Assembly (NCBI GenBank): GCA_964036315.1 | Contig: OZ038480.1 | Location: 8,141,203-8,205,202 of the forward strand | Direction of reading: 5' to 3' | DNA length: 64,000 nt | DNA from: Acanthosepion esculentum | Lineage: Eukaryota; Mollusca; Cephalopoda; Sepiida; Sepiidae | Shown: positions 11,269 through 21,400 of the stretch, in pieces | Layout of the letters: each line of letters starts with the position of its first letter | Numbering within the stretch: the first letter of the stretch is position 1 | Notes under the pieces: model-generated | The model's database searches: none | What the model saw: the letters and a program-made list of their open reading frames with translations, nothing else | Told to the model about the DNA's origin: nothing | Made by a program: the position numbers and the translations under genes

Positions 11269-11611
11269 ACAACGTTTCAGCCTTTCAGTATCTGTCTATA
11301 TTTCTGAGGTGAGGTATTATGTACACTATTTACATTATTCGGACTATTGTCATATTTATTACTGCGTTTCGGTCGTTGTGCGCTCCGGCCTTCTTCATGT
11401 GGTTGGAATGACGAACTGAACCCTTTATCTCGCTCACTGGGGTAGACTGTCCTAGTACCATGTGCCATGTTTAATGGATGTCAGTTATCAGTTATCTCCT
11501 GTTAATCCCTCACCCCAAGTTCCCCACTGCCTTAACCGAGTATTAACTCTTTGGGTCCTGTCACTAGATCTAACTAACGCCTGTATCCACTCTGCCATGT
11601 GTCCTTGAGGA
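11269..11611 (-). repeat. Composite repeat, left half of head-to-head pair
   Basis: Minus strand: tRNA-like head at about 11520-11606 (CACATGGCAGAGTGGATACA, AGTTAATACTCG), middle part, hammerhead-like motif with ATGAAGAAGGCCGGAGCGC, and one tail unit ending at 11269. The head meets the head of the next, oppositely oriented copy at about 11611. Confidence 0.8.
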
Positions 11612-11905
11612 GTTAGTTAGATCCAGTGACAGGACCCAGAGAGTGTGAGTTCAATATCCTGTTAAGGCAGTGGAGAACTTTCAGATGCAAATTAACAGGA
11701 GATAACTGATAACTGACATCCATTAAACGTGGCACGTAGAACTAGAACAGTCTACCCCAGTGAGCGAAATAAAGGGTTCAGTTCGACATTCCAACCAATT
11801 GAAGTAAGCCGGAGCGTGCAACGGCCGAAACGTTGTAATAAATATAGCGACAAAGATGAGGACAATAGTCCGAATATTGTGAATAGTGTACAGAATTACT
11901 AAATG
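11612..11905 (+). repeat. Composite repeat, right half of head-to-head pair
   Basis: Plus strand: truncated tRNA-like head (GTTAGATCCAGTGACAGGAC, GAGTTCAATATCCTG), AACTGACATCCATTAAACG, GTGAGCGAAATAAAGGGTTC, a degenerate hammerhead-like motif, then a partial tail unit to about 11905. Box A is lost at the junction. Confidence 0.8.
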
Positions 11906-13067
11906 ATGAAAATGAGATCTTTTAACTTTGGATCGCATTATTAGATACCCGCCTAAGCTTTGGTTGTAGAAACATATTTTATTCAGGGAAAAATGGGCGT
12001 CTCACGAGAAACTAAGTAATTAACCTCAGTTCCTCGTGAATCGAACTGGATGCTGACATATATGGCTTGTGTTCTTAGCTCAAGTAATACAGATTATTTA
12101 GATCTATTTTTACAACTACAATCTCTTGAGAAGCATCATATTCTGCATTATATCCAATCGAATTTACAATACGGTAGGAGAAATTCTAGCCATTTTCCGC
12201 TTCAGGAAGAAGCTATTTATTTCGCATACTTATCGGACCAAGATTAGTTGACATGCTTTTTGGAAGTTTTCGGTTAGGAAAAACTGATTTCCTTTGTCAT
12301 TGTTGTCGGCATTAACATCACCGGTAATCTGGACGACTGACTTTAATATAATGCCATCCAGTGGGATTCAAATTGTGGATCACTTCCCCAGCATCTGAAT
12401 ATGAGGATAAGTGTAGTGTTAATTAAAGAAAAGGTTATTAACAATAAGCAAGAAACTATTTTCCTACGAAACTCAATACGAGGCAGTCGGTGTCGTTGGC
12501 TTTTGGGCTGATGGCGTCTTTGAATTCTTCATGAATTGTGTCCTTTATTTTTCAGACAGTAAGCATCTATTTTTCCTGTCAAAGTCTACTTTCTGACATA
12601 CAGTGTCATTTACATTAGGTAGCCCCACTTCTAGCAGATAACAACTTTTCAACAGTCTATAGATAGAGTATTTAATTCCGGGTAAAATGTTTCGCGTATT
12701 TCTTGCTAGATAATTTTTTTCCTTCTCAGAGATGGTGTCTTTAACTTTCTATCAAATAGCGCCATTTATTTCTTAACCTTCTGTTTCTGATAAAGAGTAT
12801 AATTTACTTCCTGAAAACTGATAATGTTCTTTTATGGCCGAGTGTGAACTCTACTTCCTTCTAGTTATTGCTTTTTTTATTATTTTCGAGTACTTTTCTC
12901 CATTCTCATGTCCTTGTAAAAATACGTGCAGTATTCAATGGGTACCAAATTGTTTTTTCAAATCTTGAATGGATTATTGTTGAACCACTTTTAATAAATC
13001 TAAATCCAAATTGGATTTTACTCAGAACAAATGACAGGATTCAAGCCGATAAAAAAATAAATAGATA
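11906..13067. other. Unassigned DNA
   Basis: No gene or transposon signature. Short ORFs at 12050-12247 and 12868-13068 lack motifs. Confidence 0.4.
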
Positions 13068-13715
13068 GAATATTCAGTATCTGTCTATATTTCTTGAGGA
13101 CACATGGTACAGTTGATAAAGGCGTTCGTGAGATCCAAGGACAGGACCCAGACAGTGTGAGTTCAATACCCGGTTAAGGCGTGGAGAACTTTCAGAGGGA
13201 AATTAACAGTGGATAACTGACATCTATTAAACATGGCACGTGGAACTACTCAGTGAGCGAAATAAAGGGTACAGTTCGACATTCCAACCACCTGAAGAAA
13301 GCCGGAGCGTACAACGGCCGAAACGTTGTCATTAATATGGTGACAAAGATGAGGATAATAGTCCGAATAATGTAAATAGGGTACATAATACCTCATCTCA
13401 GAAATATAGACAGATACTAAAAGGCCGAAACGTTGTAATAAATACGGGGACAAAGATGAGGATAATAGTCCGAATAATGTGAATAGTGTACATATATACC
13501 TCATCTCAGAAATATAGGCAGATACTGAAAGGCCGGAACGTTGTCATAAATATGGTGACAAAGATGAGGACAATAGTCCGAATAATATAAATAGTGTACA
13601 TAATACCTAATCTCAGAAATATAGACAGATACTGAAAGGCCGAAACGTTTTAATAAATATGGCGACAAAGATGAGGACAATAGTCCGAATAATGTAAATA
13701 ATGTAGATAGAATAT
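13068..13715 (+). repeat. Composite repeat with four tail units
   Basis: Plus strand: tRNA-like head at about 13093-13180 (CACATGGTACAGTTGATAAA, GAGTTCAATACCCGG), middle part with GCGAAATAAAGGGTACAGTT, hammerhead-like motif at 13289-13331, then four tandem tail units ending at about 13710. A stray CAGTATCTGTCTATATTTCT precedes the head, so an opposite-strand copy may once have adjoined it. Confidence 0.8.
13289..13331 (+). ncRNA. Hammerhead-like motif of the composite repeat
   Basis: CAC-CUGAAGA, stem II GCCG/CGGC, GAAA, palindromic CGUU, then GUC in place of GUG. Core residues are intact; stem I is only partly paired. See the more regular copies at 45768 and 49713. Confidence 0.4.
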
Positions 13716-13858
13716 TCTGCTGGAAAATCCTCCGGTTTATTTCACTTTTCCATGGATTTTCTGTCGAGCTGTCAACTCAATTCTTCAAAACATTCTCGAT
13801 TATTAATATAATGTTACCAACGATGCTGAAGACATCAAGACGTTTTAAACCCTAAAAA

Positions 13859-14008
13859 GGGTAGCGACTATCAAACTCTTTCTTAAAATCGATTCAAGCC
13901 ACAGACAGACGAATTTGCCGTCTTTGCAGCTTCGTATGCTGGTTTCGTCGATTAATAACTAATTCCTGTACTCGTCGGTTGTTTTCTGCAAAACCTTCCT
14001 TCTGGCAA
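13859..14008. repeat. 150-bp segment, source copy of a perfect duplication
   Basis: Identical base for base to 14613-14762. Begins GGGTAGCGACTATCAAACTC and ends CCTTCTGGCAA. No coding or tRNA features are seen. Confidence 0.95.
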
Positions 14009-14612
14009 TGGTCCGTTGATGTCTAGATGTTGATATTCTTCCCAGATTATATCAGTAAACAGTTTTCACATAACAGACAAATTATATCGTAAGTTTTTTT
14101 CCCTTTGTTATAGTCTAATCATAACAAAGGAGAAAAGTTGCCATTTTTTTAACCCATCTCAACGCTCTTCGTTTAAGAAGAAAAAAAAAAAAAACTAAAT
14201 GTTTTGAACTAAAACTAGGAACATTAAAAGCTCATCTTTTAGCAAAGTTATTTTCTTTCTCATTACGCGATCACTTGTCTCACACTCATAATGATACTAT
14301 TCTTTTTCTGGGCTTGAAGATGCAGACCAGTTTTATGTAGCATCAGTAGATTTACCGGATTATGTCTTTTGCTTCCCATTAACGGAGAAAGTTTTCAATT
14401 TCGAGGTTATCGCTTTGGCTGCCTAATTAAGAGACTTGTAAACTCATTTAGAGAAACTCAAACCCATAAGATATAATATTAGACCCGGAAATGGAATAGC
14501 ATTTTCTCATTATAGCGGTCAATGTGAGCATCATGTACTCGGTAGGTATAATAGAATTTATTTTGATTTTGATGGTTACAGATTCTCAACGAAGCAGACT
14601 ACAGAAGAAGCA
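14009..14612. other. Unassigned DNA
   Basis: Lies between the two 150-bp copies. Nothing recognised. Confidence 0.4.
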
Positions 14613-14762
14613 GGGTAGCGACTATCAAACTCTTTCTTAAAATCGATTCAAGCCACAGACAGACGAATTTGCCGTCTTTGCAGCTTCGTATGCTGGTTTC
14701 GTCGATTAATAACTAATTCCTGTACTCGTCGGTTGTTTTCTGCAAAACCTTCCTTCTGGCAA
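14613..14762. repeat. 150-bp segment, inserted copy
   Basis: Second copy of 13859-14008, same orientation, 754 bp downstream. It is bracketed by AAGAAGCAGG on both sides, as expected if the copy was inserted with a 10-bp target duplication. The first copy lacks such brackets, so this is the derived one. Confidence 0.9.
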
Positions 14763-16243
14763 GAAGCAGGTGTTTGTCATCATCAACTGTAGTTTGAGGA
14801 TGCGACTACCGTAATCGAGACGGCTGATTTCTTGTCGGTTGGAACAGGATATATTCAGTGTTATGACAGATTTCTATCTCCCTGGATATCCGAAGGCTTG
14901 AGTGACGATGGTTATTCTCACTAAAAGAACGGAGAAAAAGAAAACAGTGGCAGACATAAAAAATAATGTGGAAATTATTGTATGATTGGAATTTTTAACG
15001 GAAATAAATAAGCTGAATATTTGATGAGAAATATTCTTTATTGGTTTGAAAATGATTGTCGTAATAATTCTTGTTATTAGGATGATAGAAATGCAATAAA
15101 AAGATTTCTTATTAGGAAGTTTTTGTGGAATAGACTATTCGTTTTTTGTTTCTGTCTATATTTCCAAGATGAGGTATTGTCATTATTTACACTGTTTGCC
15201 GTTTAACATTCTTGCATCGATGCAAAGACTTACGACTCATACCTTTACGTTTGGCACCAAGGCTTCCGGTCGATTCAGGAAGAACCAGTCTGATCATAGA
15301 AAAAGTAGGACACGTCCTTGTCCGAGAAAGAATTCAGTACAACCGTTAGATAAATCAAAAACTGTCAATCTGTATTCTCACAGAGTCTTGTAGAAACCAA
15401 ATTCTACATTATTCCGATACCCAAAAATAGGTTTCTCAGATCTGTGTAAAAAGTAGATCACAGAACCCTTTCAACTTTATATACTTTCAAAAAGATCTCG
15501 AGCCCTCATTGGTTAATAGATATACAAGTAGGCGTGGCTATCCACCCACGCTTAACTAATTGTTACAGCTAGTAACTGAAATCCAAGTTCGCGCCAAATC
15601 TCTGTGAGCCAGCCACCTGAAGCAAATAAAAACAGAAACTCATTCACACTCGCCAGTGAGAATTTTGTCTTCATCAATTGAATTGCAACTAAACTTCACG
15701 TCACACAATCTTGAGTTTTTCGTAGAGTCGAACATTATACAACTCACCAAAACTCACCACTGAACTCTATTCCCATTCACTCATCAAAATCTTTACGCAG
15801 AAGTTAAACAAATTCCTGCTAACAAATCAACTTTATTTCTCAACATTCGAGAAAATGATATTACACAAAACAATCAAAGGTAGATAACTTCTTTGATCAC
15901 AAAATTGCATTCAACTTTACAAACATTTACTACTTACATGAACAGTAAATTCTTAAATGTAAATTTTTCTCTTGCAATTAATTTACAGAATCTTCAATAA
16001 CAGATCCTAACAAACATCCTTTTAAATTAGGACTCATTAAGAAATTTAATCTTTCACCAAACTTGAGTTTAACATAAATTAAACTAACAAGAGTCACCTA
16101 AAAAATCGACTACATTTTTGTAAAATATTTTCATTACAAAAATATATTGAAAATTACGTTATTCAAATATTTGCCTTTTGTCTTTTATCACAAATGTTTC
16201 TTGTTGTTTTCTCTTGTTGTTTTTGCATTTTGCTTCACATATT
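14763..16243. other. Unassigned DNA, possible retroelement leader
   Basis: 15150-15200 has weak similarity to the 107-bp tail. 15430-16240 is AT-rich with no inverted or direct terminal repeats that I can find. It runs into a long hairpin and a retroelement-like frame, so it may be the 5' region of that element. Confidence 0.35.
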
Positions 16244-16297
16244 CGTAGAGTAAAATATTGTATGGATCAAATCAATCCATACAATTTTTACTCTACG
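16244..16297. repeat. Long perfect-type hairpin
   Basis: CGTAGAGTAAAA(TA)TTGTATGGA pairs with TCCATACAATTTTTACTCTACG across a loop of about 9 nt, giving more than 20 bp of stem with one small bulge. It sits 20 nt upstream of a retroelement-like frame. Confidence 0.85.
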
Positions 16298-16316
16298 TCA
16301 GCACCATTAAATAAAT

Positions 16317-16604
16317 GATAACCACCAAACTTTACACTACAAGCTCAAGGCCTTCTTTAACAGATTTACCAACGAAGACCGAAAGAGGGTCCAGCGTGAT
16401 CGGGACAAATCCTTCAGACACAAATTCGATGTAGTCAAGGCTCGCCAATTACAGAAATTGAACAGATTGAACAATCAGATGACACACAAGGTCCGTCACC
16501 CCTCCAGAGAAGGCAGTAATCAACATCAGTCAGCACCAGCTGAGTGGTTCCGAGGAATCATTACAGAACAAGGGTCTCAACAACAAATTTTAATAAAATG
16601 CTAA
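16317..16604 (+). pseudogene. Basic retroelement ORF fragment, family uncertain
   Basis: An open frame of about 95 codons without an ATG encodes KLKAFFNRFTNEDRKRVQRD, then KSFRHKFDVVKARQLQKLN and SAPAEWFRGIITEQGS, ending at 16602-16604. The very basic, RFT/RxFRxKFD-rich character resembles the N-terminal part of Penelope-like proteins. It lies just upstream of a composite repeat, which elsewhere follows Penelope C-termini. No catalytic motif is present; the assignment is inference. Confidence 0.4.
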
Positions 16605-16925
16605 AAATGGTTACTGAGACGTCAGGTTTAGAAGTTCCAAAAATTCATACATTGATGTCCTCAAAAAAACATGGCTCAGTGGATAAACGGGTTGGCTGAA
16701 TCCAGTGACTTGACCCAGTGAGTTGTGAGTTCAATACCTGGCTAATGCAGTAGTGAACAAAAACTTTGAAAGATGAGTTAAAAGGGAGATAAATGATACT
16801 GAGATATCCGGAAGAGGCATGGCACGTAGAAATAGAACAATCTACACCCGTGGACGAAATAAAGGGCTCGTTTCGGGATTGCAATCGCCTGTGGAAGACA
16901 GAAGCGTATATGGCAACGAAGTTGT
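16605..16925 (+). repeat. Composite repeat, divergent copy
   Basis: UTR-like GGTTACTGAGACGTCAGG, then a tRNA-like head with AACATGGCTCAGTGGATAAA (box A) and GTGAGTTCAATACCTGG (box B), then GACGAAATAAAGGGCTC and a much decayed hammerhead region near 16885-16920. It shares the variant middle (GAGATATCCGGAAGAGGCAT) with the copy at 45.6 kb, so these two form a subfamily. Confidence 0.75.
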
Positions 16926-17264
16926 TTTTTGTTATTTAAAAAGTGATAACCTTTTGTAAAAAAAAAGGTGCATAAATTTGGGAAGATGAATGTTGAGTAG
17001 GTGACAATATCTTCGAACCATGAAGTTGTTCAATGAATCCATAATAAAATTAATCTTTATTAAAACGCAGGTGAATTTTCGCAGGTGAATATAATGAATG
17101 TCGATATAAGTGTTACTGATGGAAATTAACCATAATTTTATTGAATATATTACACATTTTTCGTGTAAAGTTTAATGCATTATTGGAATTTAGGAATCAA
17201 TTTTTTTAAAGTAAATATTATAATTAAATTATAAATCCTAATTGTTAGGGACTTTTCATTTTGT

Positions 17265-17392
17265 GAAGGCAATCAATTTCTTCATTTTGTGAAGGCAGTC
17301 AATCTATTTTGTGAAGGCAGTCAATCTCTTCATTTTGTGAAGGCAGTCAATCTCTTCATTTTGTGAAGGCAGTCAATCTCTTCTGTGCTGTA
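17265..17392. repeat. 26-bp minisatellite (about 5 units)
   Basis: Unit ATTTTGTGAAGGCAGTCAATCTCTTC repeated about five times. One unit lacks the last 6 bases. Confidence 0.93.
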
Positions 17393-17759
17393 GGACAAGT
17401 GATTGAATGGTGGGTTATCACAAGTATTTATTGGGATAGGGTTTAGCTAAATTCCCCAGGTCATGGATATATATGAAAATAGCGTAAATGGACGAAGTGC
17501 AGCAATAGGCCCTCAGTATCTCCGTTCATGTCCAAGTGTGGGTGTATTTAACACGTTAACCTGTAAAGTGTTAACGAAATGAGAAGCACCCGTGAAGCAG
17601 AAAGAACTTTGGTAATGGTGTACTACCAGAGAATTTGTGCAGTGTTACATAATTTATTGATTTTAAATGATTTTGTAATTAGCGGTGAGATAGGAAAATC
17701 AAGACTAACTGATCATGTATGGAGGGAAAGAGGTAGTCATTAATCCTTGTGGAATTAAG

Positions 17760-18292
17760 TCAAAATACTGGAGCGAAAGGAAGACTGGAGAGTCAAGCTA
17801 TGTGGGCCTCCTTAGAAGGCCTAGCGTATAAATAAATACGATATGGGAGCCATTAAGAGAGAAAGAAAGAGAAGTGACAGCGAACCCTCAAAGAGTAGCA
17901 GCTGCGGTAAAACATCAGTGAACGCAGCCAAGCGTGACACGTGGAACCAAGATCTTCACTCAGAACTGTACAACACTAGTGGATTAAAGCGTGATTCGTG
18001 AGGTTGATGACATAGTAATTGCGAGTTCAATCCCTGAGCCCAGCACTGTGTACGCAAACTCAGTGGAAATGGAGCGAGAAATAACCGATCAGTACAAAAT
18101 GGACGTAGACAGCGGAAGGTAAACATTCTACGCCCAAAAGATCAACTAAAAGGCGAAATTCGCCGACGGTTTTTTTTCTCGATCTGACATGCCCTGATGA
18201 AGTCCAGAGGGCATACCTACTGACCGTTTTGTGATAGCAACACCAAATGTAAATAATGATAACTCCTCATCCAAGAACTAAGAAGAAATAAT
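17760..18292 (+). repeat. Penelope C-terminus remnant plus variant composite repeat
   Basis: 17790-17870 matches the final codons of the Penelope-like frame at 45.4 kb (…INTIWEPL then basic residues). After about 100 bp come a tRNA-like head (AGTGGATTAAAGCGTGA, GCGAGTTCAATCCCTGAG), GATCAACTAAAAGGCGAAAT, CCTGATGAAGTCCAGAGGGC and a tail fragment with GTAAATAATGATAACTCCTC. Same order of parts as the main family but strongly diverged. Confidence 0.6.
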
Positions 18293-18394
18293 TTTGTAAT
18301 TTTTGAGCTGATGAATTAAAAGAGAAATTGTAATGATTGTAGTTTTCTGATAAGGATATTAAAATAAGAATACCAAGGTTGCTACTGTTATGAC

Positions 18395-18475
18395 AAGAAT
18401 CTATTTAAAGAGGTATATTAATTTAAAGAAGTATATTAATTTAAAGAGGTATATTAATCTAAAGAGGTATATTGA
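18395..18475. repeat. 18-bp tandem repeat (4 units)
   Basis: Four units of ATTTAAAGAGGTATATTA with small changes, immediately left of the 80-bp satellite. The unit resembles the TTGAAAGAGAAATATTA part of the satellite monomer and may be derived from it. Confidence 0.85.
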
Positions 18476-18480
18476 TGTAA

Positions 18481-21400
18481 ATCATGCCTGAATGGGCTGA
18501 GAAGAAAGATAAGTTCAGATTTTACAAGAATATACTTAAAGAGAAATAATAAGGGGAAGATCCTCGAATGGGTGAAGTTAAAAAATAAGAGGAGATTTTT
18601 ATGACCAGAATATATTGAAAGAGAAATATTAAGTGAAGAGATACCCGAGTGGGTGAAGTTAAACGATAAGAGGAGGTTTTATGACCAGAATATATTGAAA
18701 GAGAAATATTAAGTGAAGAGATACCCGAATGGGTGAAATTAAAAGATAAGAGGAGATTTTTATGACCAGAATATATTGAAAGAGAAATATTAAGTGAGAG
18801 ATACCCGAATGAGGGAAGTTAAACGATAAGAGGAGGTTTTATGAGCAGAATATATTGAAAGAGAAATATGAAGTGAAGAGATACCCGAATGGGTGAAGTT
18901 AAAAGATAAGAGGAGATTTTATGACCAGAATATATTGAAAGAGAAATATTAAGTGAAGAGATACCCGAATGGGTGAAGTTAAAAGATAAGAGGAAATTTT
19001 ATGACCAGAATATATTGAAAGAGAAATATTAAGTGAAGAGATACCCGAATGGGTGAAGTTAAAAGATAAGAGGAGATTTTATGACCAGAATATATTGAAA
19101 GAGAAATATTAAGTGAAGAGATACCCGAATGGGTGAAGTTAAAAGATAAGAGGAGATTTTATGACCAGAATATATTGAAAGAGAAATATTAAGTGAAGAG
19201 ATACCCGAATGGGTGAAGTTAAAAGATAAGAGGAAATTTTATGACCAGAATATATTGAAAGAGAAATATTAAGTGAAGAGATACCCGAATGGGTGAAGTT
19301 AAAAGATAAGAGGAAATTTTATGACCAGAATATATTGAAAGAGAAATATTAAGTGAAGAGATACCCGAATGGGTGAAGTTAAAAGATAAGAGGAGATTTT
19401 ATGACCAGAATATATTGAAAGAGAAATATTAAGTGAAGAGATACCCGAATGGGTGAAGTTAAAAGATAAGAGGAGATTTTATGACCAGAATATATTGAAA
19501 GAGAAATATTAAGTGAAGAGATACCCGAATGGGTGAAGTTAAAAGATAAGAGGAAATTTTATGACCAGAATATATTGAAAGAGAAATATTAAGTGAAGAG
19601 ATACCCGAATGGGTGAAGTTAAAAGATAAGAGGAAATTTTATGACCAGAATATATTGAAAGAGAAATATTAAGTGAAGAGATACCCGAATGGGTGAAGTT
19701 AAACGATAAGAGGAAATTTTATGACCAGAATATATTGAAAGAGAAATATTAAGTGAAGAGATACCCGAATGGGTGAAGTTAAAAGATAAGAGGAGATTTT
19801 ATGACCAGAATATATTGAAAGAGAAATATTAAGTGAAGAGATACCCGAATGGGTGAAGTTAAAAGATAAGAGGAAATTTTATGACCAGAATATATTGAAA
19901 GAGAAATATTAAGTGAAGAGATACCCGAATGGGTGAAGTTAAAAGATAAGAGGAAATTTTATGACCAGAATATATTGAAAGAGAAATATTAAGTGAAGAG
20001 ATACCCGAATGGGTGAAGTTAAACGATAAGAGGAAATTTTATGACCAGAATATATTGAAAGAGAAATATTAAGTGAAGAGATACCCGAATGGGTGAAGTT
20101 AAAAGATAAGAGGAAATTTTATGACCAGAATATATTGAAAGAGAAATATTAAGTGAAGAGATACCCGAATGGGTGAAATTAAAAGATAAGAGGAGGTTTT
20201 ATGAGCAGAATATATTGAAAGAGAAATATTAAGTGAAGAGATACCCGAATGGGTGAAGTTAAAAGATAAGAGGAGGTTTTATGACCAGAATATATTGAAA
20301 GAGAAATATTAAGTGAAGAGATACCCGAATGGGTGAAGTTAAAAGATAAGAGGAAATTTTATGACCAGAATATATTGAAAGAGAAATATTAAGTGAAGAG
20401 ATACCCGAATGGGTGAAGTTAAACGATAAGAGGAGGTTTTATGACCAGAATATATTGAAAGAGAAATATTAAGTGAAGAGATACCCGAATGGGTGAAGTT
20501 AAAAGATAAGAGGAAATTTTATGACCAGAATATATTGAAAGAGAAATATTAAGTGAAGAGATACCCGAATGGGTGAAGTTAAAAGATAAGAGGAGATTTT
20601 ATGACCAGAATATATTGAAAGAGAAATATTAAGTGAAGAGATACCCGAATGGGTGAAGTTAAAAGATAAGAGGAAATTTTATGACCAGAATATATTGAAA
20701 GAGAAATATTAAGTGAAGAGATACCCGAATGGGTGAAGTTAAAAGATAAGAGGAAATTTTATGACCAGAATATATTGAAAGAGAAATATTAAGTGAAGAG
20801 ATACCCGAATGGGTGAAGTTAAAAGATAAGAGGAGATTTTATGACCAGAATATATTGAAAGAGAAATATTAAGTGAAGAGATACCCGAATGGGTGAAGTT
20901 AAAAGATAAGAGGAGATTTTATGACCAGAATATATTGAAAGAGAAATATTAAGTGAAGAGATACCCGAATGGGTGAAGTTAAAAGATAAGAGGAAATTTT
21001 ATGACCAGAATATATTGAAAGAGAAATATTAAGTGAAGAGATACCCGAATGGGTGAAGTTAAAAGATAAGAGGAGATTTTATGACCAGAATATATTGAAA
21101 GAGAAATATTAAGTGAAGAGATACCCGAATGGGTGAAGTTAAAAGATAAGAGGAAATTTTATGACCAGAATATATTGAAAGAGAAATATTAAGTGAAGAG
21201 ATACCCGAATGGGTGAAGTTAAAAGATAAGAGGAGATTTTATGACCAGAATATATTGAAAGAGAAATATTAAGTGAAGAGATACCCGAATGGGTGAAGTT
21301 AAAAGATAAGAGGAAATTTTATGACCAGAATATATTGAAAGAGAAATATTAAGTGAAGAGATACCCGAATGGGTGAAGTTAAAAGATAAGAGGAAATTTT

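Noticed and set aside
15169..15393. Protein-coding ORF of 74 codons
   Set aside because: Its start overlaps a diverged composite-repeat tail and no family motif is seen.
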